From: Chlorobiaceae bacterium
GTDB lineage: Bacteria > Bacteroidota > Chlorobiia > Chlorobiales > Chlorobiaceae
Assembly: GCA_013334565.1 (NCBI GenBank)
Contig: JAAXXI010000004.1
Location: forward strand, 1 to 64,000
Length of the DNA stretch: 64,000 bases
Reading direction: 5' to 3'
A program made the translations under genes and the position numbers. Numbering within the stretch: position 1 is the stretch's first letter; each line of letters begins with the position of its first letter. A model generated the notes under the pieces. It made no database searches, was not told the origin of the DNA, and saw nothing but the letters and a program-made list of their open reading frames with translations. Of this stretch, positions 9,110 to 18,312 are shown piece by piece.

Positions 9110-10738
9110 CTACATGCGGAACTTGCGGTAGTCGATTTCGAACTTTTTCACCCGGAGACCCATGATGCGGTCAGAAAGCCCCAGCTGGCTCGCTGCGCGG
9201 GACATGTTCCCTTTGGTGCGCTTGAGCGCCTCGATGATCATCTCTTTTTCGATGGCGTCGAGTTTCTGCTGCAGGGAGCCGGTGTATGGGGTCCCGCTCG
9301 ATTCGGCTGTCTGCAGGGATGGAGGCAGGTGATAGCCGTGAATAACGTTGTCCTCGCTCAGGATGACCGCCCTCTCGATGCAGTTCTGCAGTTCACGGAC
9401 GTTGCCCGGCCAGTGGTACCTCATGAGCATGTCGATGGCGGTGGTCGAAATACGTCGGACGCCCTTGTGGTTCATGGCGTTGTATTTCTCGACGAAATAA
9501 TCGGCGAGCAGCAGGATGTCGGTTTTGCGTTCGCGCAGCGGCGGGACCGTGATCGGGAAAATATTGAGCCGATAATAGAGGTCTTCCCTGAAAAGCCCCT
9601 GCCTGGTCAGCTCTTCGAGGTTGCGGTTCGTTGCCGCGATAATCCTCACATCGATTTTTATCGTTTTCGATCCACCGACCCGTTCAAACTCTTTTTCCTG
9701 TAATATCCGCAGCAGCTTGGCCTGGATGGGCAGGCTCAGTTCGCCGACTTCGTCAAGGAAGATCGTTCCGCTGTGGGCCAGCTCGAACCTGCCCCTCCTC
9801 GTGGCTGCGGCCCCGGTGAAGGCGCCTTTTTCGTGCCCGAAAAGCTCGCTTTCGACGATACTTTCAGGCAGGGCCGCACAACTGAACTTGATGAACGGTT
9901 TTTCCGCACGGCGGCTCCGGTAGTGGATGGCGCTCGCGACAAGCTCCTTGCCGACGCCGCTTTCACCCAGGACAAGGGCAGTGGCGCTGGTCCTGGCAAT
10001 CTTGTCGATCATTTTGTAAAGACCGAGCATCGGTTTCGCGTTGCCGATGATGTTTGCCGGTCTTGACGTATCCTCGGGCGAAGCATTTTCCGGATCGCCG
10101 GATATGATCTGCTGCACGGGAAGCTTCTCTTTTCTGCTTTCACTGACCTTTTTCGTGCTCTCCTCGAAGGCGAGCTGTTTCAGCCGGACCGCCTGCGAAA
10201 TCATGGCGGCTATGATGGACAGCTGGTCCACATAGTGCTGAAGAAGGTCCATGCGGGCTTCCGGGACTTTCGATTTCTTTATGTTTTCAAGCAATGACGG
10301 CTCGTTCAACTGATGGTCCGCGCTGAGGGTGCCGATGATTTCCATTCCATCCTTGATCGGGATGCAGATGAAGCAGAGGCCGTCTTTTTTAGCCCTTGCC
10401 CTTGAACGTGTGCGGTCGAGGAACAGCGGCTCATCGTTGATGTTCGGTACGACAACGGTTTTTCCGTTTTTCACGACCTGCCCGGTGATGCCTTCTCCGA
10501 TCCGGTATCGCCCCCTCTCTTTTTCTTCCTGGGTAAGGCCGAACGATTCGTTGATCACGATTTCACCAGTCTGACGGTTCAGGATGGTGATCATTCCGCG
10601 AAGCATGTTCAGGTGTTCCGACATGATGAACAGGACCAGCCGGAGCACCTTGCCGATATCCTCCTCGTTCGAGATCGTCCTGCTGACTTCCGCAAGCAGA
10701 CTGATGGTGTCGTGGTCCTGTTCCCTCGTTAACAGCAT
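9110..10738 (-). CDS. nifA: Sigma-54-dependent nitrogen-fixation activator NifA
   Basis: This 542-residue enhancer-binding protein has an N-terminal GAF domain (about 20-190), a central AAA+ domain (about 230-470) with Walker A GESGVGKE (258-265) and the sigma-54-contacting GAFTGA loop (305-310), and a C-terminal Fis-type helix-turn-helix (GNMSRAASQLGLSD). It is expected to activate nif promoters with RpoN. The linker between the AAA+ and DNA-binding domains contains no Cys pair, so the O2-sensing cysteine type of NifA is not evident. It starts 24 bases after nifV in the same direction, which supports the NifA call over a generic sigma-54 activator. Confidence 0.85.
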   Translation of the reverse strand: MLLTREQDHDTISLLAEVSRTISNEEDIGKVLRLVLFIMSEHLNMLRGMITILNRQTGEIVINESFGLTQEEKERGRYRIGEGITGQVVKNGKTVVVPNINDEPLFLDRTRSRARAKKDGLCFICIPIKDGMEIIGTLSADHQLNEPSLLENIKKSKVPEARMDLLQHYVDQLSIIAAMISQAVRLKQLAFEESTKKVSESRKEKLPVQQIISGDPENASPEDTSRPANIIGNAKPMLGLYKMIDKIARTSATALVLGESGVGKELVASAIHYRSRRAEKPFIKFSCAALPESIVESELFGHEKGAFTGAAATRRGRFELAHSGTIFLDEVGELSLPIQAKLLRILQEKEFERVGGSKTIKIDVRIIAATNRNLEELTRQGLFREDLYYRLNIFPITVPPLRERKTDILLLADYFVEKYNAMNHKGVRRISTTAIDMLMRYHWPGNVRELQNCIERAVILSEDNVIHGYHLPPSLQTAESSGTPYTGSLQQKLDAIEKEMIIEALKRTKGNMSRAASQLGLSDRIMGLRVKKFEIDYRKFRM

Positions 10739-10762
10739 GGCGATGTAAGGTGAATGTCCGTG

Positions 10763-11908
10763 TTACTGCAAGTGTTTTCTGTAAATAATCTCGATTTCGT
10801 CCGGCATGAGCGTACGCTTTTTTTCGCCTGCCGTTTTTCTGACTGTTTCCAGCATCCGTCCCGCATCTTTTCTTGAAATCATGATGCCGCGCAATGAGAA
10901 AAAGTGCTGCAGTGAAGCGCTGCCTGAGTGTTTGCCGATAACGAGCTCGTAATCCTTTCGACCGACTTCGGCAGGCAGAAAAGGTTGGTAGGCGAGCGGA
11001 TCTTTCAGCAATGCGGCGCAGTGGATCCCCGATTCATGCAGGAATGCCGATTTTCCGATAACGGGTTTCTGATCGATGATATCCCTTCCGGCCGCCTTGC
11101 TGACCGTTGCGCACAAACGGGCAAGCTTTGTGGTGTCGATGGTCGTCTCATACTTTCCGGAGCATCTGAGGGTCATGGCCAGTTCCTCGAGCGCTGCGTT
11201 TCCTGCCCGTTCTCCGAGCCCGGTCACCGATACGCTGACAGCCCGGCAACCCGCTTCGAGGGCTGTGAAGGCATTTGCTGTTGCCATGCCCAGGTCGTTA
11301 TGGGCATGGAACTCCACGGGAATTCCAAGTTCTGCTGTCAGACGTCCAGCCGATTCGAGAATGGATGTCGGGGTCGATATGCCGACGGTATCGGCGATCC
11401 TGACCCTCTGAGCCCCGCAGGCTTCAGCATCGAGAAAGAAGCATTCGAGCGAATCCTGTTCTGTGCGTGTCGCATCCTGGGCTCCGACGCTGACGAACGA
11501 AAAATATTTTTTCGCTTCGGCGATCATGGTCCTGAGCTCGTGGTGCAGCCATATCCTGTCTTTATTCATGAGCTGGAGGTAGAGGCCGGAAACCGGAAAG
11601 CTGATATGGACCGCCTCGGTACCACATTCCGCCGCATCATGGATATCCTCGAGCTTTGCACGTGACCAGCAGGTGAGGCGAGCGGGAAGCCGCATCAGGG
11701 CGATGTCCCTGATAACGCTCCTTTCCTCCCGGCTGATCGCCGGATATCCGATTTCCAGTTCGTTCACCCCGGCATCGGCAAGAAGTCCGGCTATTTCCGT
11801 TTTTTCTTCCCTGCTGAATGCTACGCCGGGAGCCTGTTCCCCGTCACGGAGCGTTGTATCGATGATCCACGGGGAGTGGATCGATCCATTGTTCATCTTT
11901 TCCGGCAT
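10763..11908 (-). CDS. nifV: Homocitrate synthase
   Basis: This 381-residue DRE-TIM metallolyase condenses acetyl-CoA with 2-oxoglutarate to make homocitrate, the organic ligand of the nitrogenase FeMo cofactor. Visible are [12 protein letters not shown] near the N-terminus and the metal-binding HxH in [15 protein letters not shown]. The length fits NifV rather than the longer isopropylmalate synthases, which carry a C-terminal regulatory domain absent here. It is upstream of and probably cotranscribed with nifA. I see no -24/-12 promoter in the 337 bases upstream. Confidence 0.92.
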   Translation of the reverse strand: MPEKMNNGSIHSPWIIDTTLRDGEQAPGVAFSREEKTEIAGLLADAGVNELEIGYPAISREERSVIRDIALMRLPARLTCWSRAKLEDIHDAAECGTEAVHISFPVSGLYLQLMNKDRIWLHHELRTMIAEAKKYFSFVSVGAQDATRTEQDSLECFFLDAEACGAQRVRIADTVGISTPTSILESAGRLTAELGIPVEFHAHNDLGMATANAFTALEAGCRAVSVSVTGLGERAGNAALEELAMTLRCSGKYETTIDTTKLARLCATVSKAAGRDIIDQKPVIGKSAFLHESGIHCAALLKDPLAYQPFLPAEVGRKDYELVIGKHSGSASLQHFFSLRGIMISRKDAGRMLETVRKTAGEKKRTLMPDEIEIIYRKHLQ

Positions 11909-12109
11909 ATTCCATGCACTCCTGTTTACTGCATCTCTTTTCGAGCCCCGCCCAGTATTTCTTTTTTAATGGTTTTTATTTAAGCGCGACGATGTTTAAT
12001 CCTGAATTAATAAGGGCAATATATTGAATTAATGTATTTATTTAGATAAAAATCTACAGTGATGTGTGTTTTTTTTGCTTTTTTACCTCTTTTCAGAAGA
12101 AACTTGCGC

Positions 12110-12130
12110 TTAGACAAACATTGTTTCTTT
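12110..12130. promoter_or_regulatory. Upstream TTAGACAA box
   Basis: TTAGACAAACATTGTTTC is an imperfect inverted repeat (TTAGACAA facing TTGTTTC) about 80 bases upstream of the palindrome that overlaps the peroxiredoxin promoter. It shares the TTAGACAAA half-site with that palindrome. It could be a second binding site for the same repressor. No direct evidence of binding exists in the sequence. Confidence 0.4.
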
Positions 12131-12162
12131 TAGGGTGGTGGGGGTGAAATGATACTTTTCGG

Positions 12163-12191
12163 TTGCACTGCAATAAAAAACGGATTATATT
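12163..12191 (+). promoter_or_regulatory. Sigma-70-type promoter of the peroxiredoxin gene
   Basis: TTGCAC (12163-12168), a 17-base spacer and TATATT (12186-12191) form a good housekeeping promoter about 55 bases upstream of the peroxiredoxin ATG. The predicted start site falls inside the palindrome at 12190-12208. Confidence 0.6.
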
Positions 12192-12208
12192 AGACAAAAA
12201 TAGTCTTA
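12190..12208. promoter_or_regulatory. Operator-like palindrome over the peroxiredoxin -10 and start site
   Basis: TTAGACAAAAATAGTCTTA is an imperfect palindrome of about 19 bases that overlaps the end of the -10 element and the predicted transcription start. This placement is typical of a repressor operator. Peroxiredoxins are commonly controlled by PerR/Fur-family repressors, and one Fur-family gene lies at 31750-32238. The pairing of this site with that protein is inference only. Confidence 0.5.
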
Positions 12209-12245
12209 TTTGTTTTCATCAAAACGATATCAAAGGGAGAATATC

Positions 12246-12836
12246 ATGAGTGTACTGGTTGGCCGCAAGGCTCCGGATTTCGATGTGGCGGCAGTTACAG
12301 GAGGAAATCAGTTCGCGGATTCCTGCAGGCTTTCCGATTACAAAGGGAAGTATGTGGTGCTGTTTTTTTATCCGCTCGATTTCACGTTTGTCTGTCCTAC
12401 CGAACTTCATGCGTTCCAGGACAAGCTCGAAGAGTTCAGAAAGAGGAATGTCGAACTGATCGGCTGTTCGGTCGACTCGAAGTTTTCGCACCATGCATGG
12501 CTTCGTACGCCCCGGAACAGGGGAGGAATCGAAGGTGTCACCTACACGCTTCTTTCCGACATCAACAAGACGGTTTCCCGCGACTACGACGTGCTGCTCG
12601 AGGATGCTGGCGTTTCGCTCAGGGGCTTGTTCCTTATCGACCGGGATGGTATTGTCCGGCACCAGGTCGTCAATGACCTTCCGCTGGGCCGCAATGTCGA
12701 TGAAGTGCTCAGGATGATCGATGCGCTTCAGTTCACCGAGGAGTTCGGCGAAGTCTGCCCTGCGAACTGGAACAAGGGCGCCAAAACCATGAAACCTGAC
12801 GACGAGGGGCTGAAGGAGTTTTTCAAGGACGCCTGA
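12246..12836 (+). CDS. 2-Cys peroxiredoxin (AhpC/Prx1 type)
   Basis: This 196-residue thiol peroxidase reduces hydrogen peroxide and organic peroxides. The peroxidatic Cys is C50 in FTFVCPTEL and the resolving Cys is C171 in EVCPANW, which defines a typical 2-Cys enzyme that works as an obligate dimer. The ATG at 12246 follows AAAGGGAG at a good distance; an upstream in-frame start at 12210 has no such signal. It has its own promoter and operator-like palindrome upstream and a perfect bidirectional terminator downstream, so it is monocistronic. No AhpF-like reductase is adjacent; thioredoxin is the probable electron donor. Confidence 0.95.
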   Translation: MSVLVGRKAPDFDVAAVTGGNQFADSCRLSDYKGKYVVLFFYPLDFTFVCPTELHAFQDKLEEFRKRNVELIGCSVDSKFSHHAWLRTPRNRGGIEGVTYTLLSDINKTVSRDYDVLLEDAGVSLRGLFLIDRDGIVRHQVVNDLPLGRNVDEVLRMIDALQFTEEFGEVCPANWNKGAKTMKPDDEGLKEFFKDA

Positions 12837-12890
12837 CCTTCGGCTGCACACGGTCCAACCTCTGTTCTTATCTGGTGAATGGAGGTACGT

Positions 12891-12935
12891 ATTCCGGAAA
12901 TTCCACGATCGGCTGGAATTTCCGGAATCAATTTT
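12891..12935. terminator. Bidirectional rho-independent terminator
   Basis: A perfect 15-bp stem, ATTCCGGAAATTCCA with its complement, surrounds an 8-base loop. CAATTTTT follows on the plus strand. It sits between the convergent peroxiredoxin and proS genes and probably ends both transcripts. Confidence 0.85.
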
Positions 12936-12957
12936 TAGAGAGCGGTCCGAACCCGGA

Positions 12958-14403
12958 TCAGTAAGCTTTCGCAAAGACCGCCTTGTGCGCGGCAGGTTTC
13001 CCGGAAAAAATGCAGGTGCCCGGTTTCAGGATGTCATACCGGGCGATATAGTCTTCTTCCTCAGGGATGACCCTGATGGTAGCCTTCGTCTCTTCCTTGA
13101 TTTTCGCCTCGGTTTCCGCCGTTCCGTCCCAATGGGCGATCACGAACCCTTTTTCCACTTTTTCGCGGAACTCATCCCAGTTCGAGACCTCGAAGGTATT
13201 TTCGGTGCGGAACTGCAGAGCCTTGTCGTACATGCTCTGCTGGATGGTATTGAGGATTTCGCTGACGCTGCTGACGAAGGTGTCGTCGAGCACAAGCTCG
13301 GTTTTCTCGAGCGTGTCGCGGCGTGCGGCGATACAGATGTTTTTTTCGATATCCCTCGGACCGAGCTCGATACGCAGGGGAATGCCCTGCAGTTCATATT
13401 CCGCGAATTTCCAGCCGGGCGAGTTCTGTTCGCTGCTGTCGACAAACGAAGGAATGCCGTTTTTCCTGAGGGATACCGCAATGGCTTCGGCACGTTCGAT
13501 AACGGCGGCCTTGTTCCCTTTCATGATCGGGATGATGACGACCTGGCGTGCAGCAAGCTTGGGCGGAAGCACCAGTCCGCGGTCATCGGAATGGGCCATG
13601 ATCAGTGCGCCGATAAGCCTGGTCGAAACCCCCCAGCTCGTTGCCCAGACATAGTCGAGTTTTCCTTCCTTTGTCTGGAACTGGCAGTCGAATGCCCTGG
13701 CGAAATTCTGTCCGAGGTTGTGCGATGTACCGGCCTGGAGCGCCTTCGTATCCTGCATCATGGCTTCTATGCACCAGGTCTCCACCGCACCGGCGAATTT
13801 TTCGCTGTCGGTTTTCCTGCCCATGATGACCGGCATGGCCATATACTCTTCGGCAAAGGTTTTGTAGACATTGATCATCCGCAGCACCTCCTCTTTCGCT
13901 TCCTCCTGTGTGGCGTGGGCGGTGTGCCCTTCCTGCCAGAGGAACTCGGCCGTCCTCAGGAAAAGGCGCGTTCTCATCTCCCAGCGCACCACGTTCGCCC
14001 ACTGGTTGATGAGGATGGGGAGGTCGCGGTACGATTGTATCCATTTCTTGTAGGAAGACCAGATGATCGTTTCGGATGTGGGGCGCACATAGAGCTTTTC
14101 GCTGAGCTCTTCTCCGCCTCCATGCGTCACGACCGCGCATTCGGGGGCGAACCCTTCGATGTGTTCCGCCTCCTTCGCAATGAAGCTTTCAGGAATGAAG
14201 AGAGGAAAATAGGCATTGACATGGCCGGTTTCCTTGAACATCCTGTCGAGGGCGGCCTGCATTTTTTCCCAGATTGCATATCCGTTGGGGCGTATTACCA
14301 TACAGCCCCTGACGTCGGAATAGTCCGCGAGTTTAGCCGACCGTACCAGGTCGATATACCACTGGGAGTAATCCTCGCTTCTTGTTGTGATCTTGTCTGC
14401 CAC
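12958..14403 (-). CDS. proS: Prolyl-tRNA synthetase
   Basis: This 481-residue class II aminoacyl-tRNA synthetase charges tRNA-Pro. The catalytic region shows the class II motifs ([26 protein letters not shown]). It lacks the large editing insertion of the E. coli-type enzyme and ends with a C-terminal extension and terminal Tyr (VFAKAY), as in the archaeal/eukaryotic-like ProS class found in many Bacteroidetes and Chlorobi. The start [16 protein letters not shown] is family-typical. It is monocistronic and ends against the bidirectional terminator. Confidence 0.96.
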   Translation of the reverse strand: MADKITTRSEDYSQWYIDLVRSAKLADYSDVRGCMVIRPNGYAIWEKMQAALDRMFKETGHVNAYFPLFIPESFIAKEAEHIEGFAPECAVVTHGGGEELSEKLYVRPTSETIIWSSYKKWIQSYRDLPILINQWANVVRWEMRTRLFLRTAEFLWQEGHTAHATQEEAKEEVLRMINVYKTFAEEYMAMPVIMGRKTDSEKFAGAVETWCIEAMMQDTKALQAGTSHNLGQNFARAFDCQFQTKEGKLDYVWATSWGVSTRLIGALIMAHSDDRGLVLPPKLAARQVVIIPIMKGNKAAVIERAEAIAVSLRKNGIPSFVDSSEQNSPGWKFAEYELQGIPLRIELGPRDIEKNICIAARRDTLEKTELVLDDTFVSSVSEILNTIQQSMYDKALQFRTENTFEVSNWDEFREKVEKGFVIAHWDGTAETEAKIKEETKATIRVIPEEEDYIARYDILKPGTCIFSGKPAAHKAVFAKAY

Positions 14404-14512
14404 GTTGCCGTCAGATAATGGTTGTTGGAAAGATATATGGCGCGGCTGCGGAACGCTCCCGGCAGCGGTGCGGAAAAGCCTGCAGAATCAGGCCGAGCGG
14501 GAAATATATCAC

Positions 14513-15253
14513 CTACTGTTCAAATTTTTTCATCTTTTCCATCAGAGATTTCAGGTGCTCTTTTTCTTCCTTGCCAAGGGGTTTCTGGTTGTTCGCAACT
14601 TTCCGGTAACCGGCAGGAACCTCGAAAAGCGAAGGAGAGAGCGATTTCGGCTGTATTGTCCGGAGGTCCATGGTGGTGGTGCCGCCGTTGTTTTTCTGCA
14701 CGATTTTTACCGGGAAGCCCTCGATCCCTTCGCTTTTCAGCGTTTTTGCAAGGGCGGTGTTCGAAAGGTGGGGATTCTGCGTCTGGAGAATCCTGAAGGT
14801 CGAAAAATCGCCCAGGTCCCGCGTCACCCACATGTCGAGCTTTTCCGTGGTGCTTGTCAGGCTGATATGTTCGCAGTTGTACCCTTTGATGGTTTCCCTG
14901 CCAAGGCGGGTGAGCCGGTAGTTGCTGTCGAAATCCAGCAGGGTCGCGTTTTCCGCGGCTGTCCTCAGGCTGACTGCAGTATAATTCCTTGCCTGGTGGT
15001 TGATGATCACCGCCTGGTCCGGTGTCGAGGCTTTCGTGATGACCGTTGTTTTCAGGATGTCGGGAATTTTGTTCATTTTCGCTGCCATATCCATGCGTTG
15101 CGTGCCGCTGCCGAAATAATAGGTAACATCAGCCGAACCGTTCGGCATGCCGAGCATCATTTCCATGATCCCGGTAAATCTGGTTTCGGCCGAAGCGGCG
15201 CTGAACATGAAAAGGAGCAGCAGCTGGAAAACAAGGTGCGGGATTTTTTTCAT
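14513..15253 (-). CDS. Exported DUF4412-type protein
   Basis: This 246-residue protein has a signal peptide (MKKIPHLVFQ to about residue 22, AASA/ET) and no other membrane segment, so it is periplasmic or outer-membrane associated. The body resembles the DUF4412 family, with strand-rich repeats such as YNCEHISL and MWVTRDLG and the C-terminal FEVPAGYRK, reminiscent of LolA/LolB-like folds. The function is unknown. The frame opens 35 codons earlier, but the start at 15253 begins the signal peptide. The far C-terminus is Lys/Glu-rich. It is a single gene, divergent from prmC. Confidence 0.7.
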   Translation of the reverse strand: MKKIPHLVFQLLLLFMFSAASAETRFTGIMEMMLGMPNGSADVTYYFGSGTQRMDMAAKMNKIPDILKTTVITKASTPDQAVIINHQARNYTAVSLRTAAENATLLDFDSNYRLTRLGRETIKGYNCEHISLTSTTEKLDMWVTRDLGDFSTFRILQTQNPHLSNTALAKTLKSEGIEGFPVKIVQKNNGGTTTMDLRTIQPKSLSPSLFEVPAGYRKVANNQKPLGKEEKEHLKSLMEKMKKFEQ

Positions 15254-15426
15254 CGGGTCCGGTTGTTGTCTGTTCTTGATCTCAATGGGTTCAGGGTTTC
15301 GGTAACCAGCAAAGTTACGTGACCCGGATGGTTTTAAAAAGAGCGTTCTCATATGCATATTAATTTTTTGGGGCCTTGCCGGTCATTTCCGGCAGGGACC
15401 CTTCATGACGTCAGAGGATAACGAGG

Positions 15427-16320
15427 ATGGATGCTCCAAGAGAGTGGCAGGTTGTCGAACTGCTCCGGACAACCGCGGATTTTTTTTCATCGAAACAGGT
15501 GGACGAACCGAGGCTGAGCGCCGAGCTTTTACTTGCCCATGTGCTTGGCCAGGACAGGCTGCAGCTTTACCTGAACCATAACCGGCCGGTCTTCAGCGAT
15601 GAGCTTGACCGTTTCCGCCAGCTTTGTCGCAGGCGGCTGGAAGGATGTCCGGTGCAGTACCTTGCCGGGGAGCAGTTTTTCTACGGCGTCTCTTTCGCCG
15701 TCGATGAACGGGTGCTCATTCCCCGGCCGGAAACGGAACTGCTTGTCGAACATGCGGTGGAATGCCTCGGAGCGGGTGCCGGACCTGCAGGCCTGGATGC
15801 GCCGGTGCTCGATATCGGAACAGGCAGCGGCTGCATAGCAGTCACGATGGCAAGGCTGCTGCCGTCTTTCAGGTTCACGGCCGTCGACAAATCGTCCGGA
15901 GCCCTGGAGGTGGCGCGCAGGAACGCTGAAAGCCAGAAGGTCGATGAGAGGATATCTTTCCGGGAGGCCGACATGTTCGATCCTGATTTTTTTTCGAGGC
16001 TTCCGGATACGTCCTATGGCATGATCGTGTCCAATCCCCCCTATATCCCTGTTTCGGAATGGGAAGGGTTGCAGAAGGAGGTGAAGGGTTACGAGCCGGC
16101 CATGGCACTGACGGTGCCGGAAGGGTTCGAGTGTTACCGGGCAATCGCCGGGCTTGGCAGGTCGCTGCTGAAGCCCGGCGGCAGGGTCTGCCTCGAAATC
16201 CATGCCGATGGCGCAGGGGAGGTGTCGGGGATCCTTGAATCGTTCGGCTTCGGTGGTATTTCGATCCTGAAAGACTATTCCGGACATGACAGGATTGTTT
16301 CAGCGCTCCTGCATGACTGA
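15427..16320 (+). CDS. prmC: Release factor glutamine methyltransferase
   Basis: This 297-residue SAM-dependent enzyme N5-methylates the Gln of the GGQ motif in peptide chain release factors RF1 and RF2. Visible are the SAM-binding VLDIGTGSGCIAV (about 127-139) and the catalytic NPPY in MIVSNPPYIPVSEW. An N-terminal helical domain of about 90 residues recognises the release factor. The length is typical for PrmC/HemK. No release factor gene is adjacent. The start ATG at 15427 follows AACGAGG. Confidence 0.95.
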   Translation: MDAPREWQVVELLRTTADFFSSKQVDEPRLSAELLLAHVLGQDRLQLYLNHNRPVFSDELDRFRQLCRRRLEGCPVQYLAGEQFFYGVSFAVDERVLIPRPETELLVEHAVECLGAGAGPAGLDAPVLDIGTGSGCIAVTMARLLPSFRFTAVDKSSGALEVARRNAESQKVDERISFREADMFDPDFFSRLPDTSYGMIVSNPPYIPVSEWEGLQKEVKGYEPAMALTVPEGFECYRAIAGLGRSLLKPGGRVCLEIHADGAGEVSGILESFGFGGISILKDYSGHDRIVSALLHD

Positions 16321-16538
16321 AATTAAAAGATCCCGGCTGTTGTTGGTTTTCCTTGCTGCCAGAAAGCTTTTCACCCGGCAGCCTGACCGGTAGTTTTTCG
16401 CCAGCGGTCCGGAGGTTATATGCTTATTGTTTCAAGGTTTTATTATTATAAGGGTTTGCTGCGTGCGGAAAAGATTAGTTTTTTTAAATTGACCTGACTC
16501 TTTGCCGCTTCAGGGCATTGCAAATACCAGGATATTCC

Positions 16539-17606
16539 ATGATGGCTTTACGTGAACTCAGCCAAAGGGAACGTCAGGTCCTCGGCATCATCATCCAGTC
16601 GTATGTCGAGACCGCCGCTCCCGTCGGCTCCAGGTACATAGCGAAACATTACAATCTTGGCCTTTCCGACGCCACGATCCGCAATGTCATGGCCGAACTC
16701 GAGGACGAAGGCTACATCAGTCAGCCCCATACTTCGGCCGGTCGGATCCCGACGGACAAGGGCTACCGTTACTATGTCGATCTGATCATGACGGTCAGCG
16801 GCATCGACGAGAGGGAGAAAAAAAGGATCGACGCCAATTTCGGGCAGATCGGCTACGAGCGCGCGGGCACGACGTCGGATGTCCTGCTTTCTGCCGCGAA
16901 GGTGCTCGGGTCCATTTCACGGCAGCTGAGCGTGGTCCTGTCGCCGACCCTGTCGAACGCCAGCTTCGAGAAGCTCGATATCGTCCTGCTCAGCTCGACC
17001 AGGATGATGGTGATCCTTTCGATCCAGTCGCTTTTCGTGAAAACCATCGTCATGGAGCTCGATGCAGAGGTTTCTCGCCAGAAGGTCGAGGATGTCGTTT
17101 TGGTCCTGAACCAGCGGCTGTCAGGACTCACGCTGGCCGAGATCAGGCATACCATAGCCGAACGCCTCTCGGACTGCTCCTGCGATCCGTCACTGAAAAA
17201 CCTCATCGTGCGCTCTGCAGGAAAGCTTTTCGATGAAACGCCGATTGTCGAACGGCTCTATATTTCCGGCACCGAATATATTGTCGAACAGCCCGAGTTC
17301 CAGCAGCCGGAGAAGGTAAGGGAACTCATCAGCATGATCGAGGACAAGTTCAGCATTGCCAAACTGGTCGAAAATCCCGACGAAGGGCTCCGTTCTCCGG
17401 GCAAGGAAGTTACCATAAGCATCGGGAAAGAGAACAGGGAACGTCATGCCTCGGACCTGACCATCGTTTCGACCCCTTACTATGTGGGCAACATGGTCGG
17501 GAAGATCGGCATATTCGGCCCGAAAAGGATGGATTACGTCCATGCCGTCAGGGTATTGAACTATATGGCGGGTACTCTTTCCGCTACGCTTTCGAATGTC
17601 AATTAA
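16539..17606 (+). CDS. hrcA: Heat-inducible transcription repressor HrcA
   Basis: This 355-residue repressor binds CIRCE elements and controls class I heat-shock genes. An N-terminal winged helix ([18 protein letters not shown], then [18 protein letters not shown]) is followed by the GAF-like HrcA body. The ATG at 16539 follows AGGA at six bases; the frame extends to 16518 without a better signal. It heads an operon with grpE (gap 15 bases) and dnaJ. I could not find a CIRCE inverted repeat in the 218 bases upstream, so the operon may not autoregulate through HrcA. Confidence 0.93.
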   Translation: MMALRELSQRERQVLGIIIQSYVETAAPVGSRYIAKHYNLGLSDATIRNVMAELEDEGYISQPHTSAGRIPTDKGYRYYVDLIMTVSGIDEREKKRIDANFGQIGYERAGTTSDVLLSAAKVLGSISRQLSVVLSPTLSNASFEKLDIVLLSSTRMMVILSIQSLFVKTIVMELDAEVSRQKVEDVVLVLNQRLSGLTLAEIRHTIAERLSDCSCDPSLKNLIVRSAGKLFDETPIVERLYISGTEYIVEQPEFQQPEKVRELISMIEDKFSIAKLVENPDEGLRSPGKEVTISIGKENRERHASDLTIVSTPYYVGNMVGKIGIFGPKRMDYVHAVRVLNYMAGTLSATLSNVN

Positions 17607-17621
17607 AAGGTTTACAGGTTT

Positions 17622-18263
17622 ATGATCAGAAAATCTTCTGAAAGAAAAGAACATCACAGGGAACACGCTGAAGAGAAAGGTTCGGTTTCTGTTCCGATAA
17701 CGTCGAAATCGGAGGAAAACAGCCCGGCAGAGAAGCCTGTTGCGGGCAGCGTTGCCGATAACAGGGAAACGGAAGAGCTCAGGGCCAGAATAGTCGAGCT
17801 TGAGAACGAACTTGCTAAGCAGCAGGACCAGGTTGGGAAATTCCGTGACGAAGTGTTGCGCAGGGCGGCGGATTTCGAGAATTTCCGCAAGCAGAAGGAG
17901 CGGGAAGTCGTCATGTCTTCGTCAAGGGCGCTGGAAAATACCATCAGGGAACTGCTTCCGCTGGTCGATGACCTGCAGAGGGTCCTTGCCCACGTACCGG
18001 CAGTTTCTGAAAGTAATGGCGAACTGAAGCCGTTCATCAATGGCGTGGAACTGGTAAGGAAAAACTTCGATAAATGGCTTGAAGAAAAGGGGGTCAAGGC
18101 AATCGAATCGAAAGGCTGCAAGCTCGACGTGAACTTCCACGAGGCGATTTCGCAGATGGATTGCCCCGATGTCGAACCGGAGACTATTGTCGAAGAGTAC
18201 CAGACCGGTTACCTTCTCGGGGACAAGGTCATCAGGCATGCAAAGGTGATTGTTGCCAGGTAG
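17622..18263 (+). CDS. grpE: Nucleotide exchange factor GrpE
   Basis: This 213-residue co-chaperone releases ADP from DnaK. An acidic, low-complexity N-terminal tail (about 1-50) precedes the long dimerisation helix (about 50-110, [19 protein letters not shown]) and the C-terminal beta domain with [19 protein letters not shown]. The order and length are typical. It lies between hrcA and dnaJ in the same operon. DnaK itself is not in this window. Confidence 0.95.
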   Translation: MIRKSSERKEHHREHAEEKGSVSVPITSKSEENSPAEKPVAGSVADNRETEELRARIVELENELAKQQDQVGKFRDEVLRRAADFENFRKQKEREVVMSSSRALENTIRELLPLVDDLQRVLAHVPAVSESNGELKPFINGVELVRKNFDKWLEEKGVKAIESKGCKLDVNFHEAISQMDCPDVEPETIVEEYQTGYLLGDKVIRHAKVIVAR

Positions 18264-18312
18264 GGAATTCGGGAAAGAGAATGTAACGATATGAAACCAT
18301 GCTGATCCAATT

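Noticed and set aside
11909..12109. Possible -24/-12 promoter for nifV
   Set aside because: No TGGCAC-N5-TTGC or close variant was found on the minus strand.
12985..14418. 477-codon rightward frame over proS
   Set aside because: Antisense shadow of prolyl-tRNA synthetase with no family motifs.
15374..15397. GC-rich hairpin between the DUF4412 gene and prmC
   Set aside because: It lies between divergent starts and has no T-tract on either strand, so it is not a terminator; no operator match was recognised.
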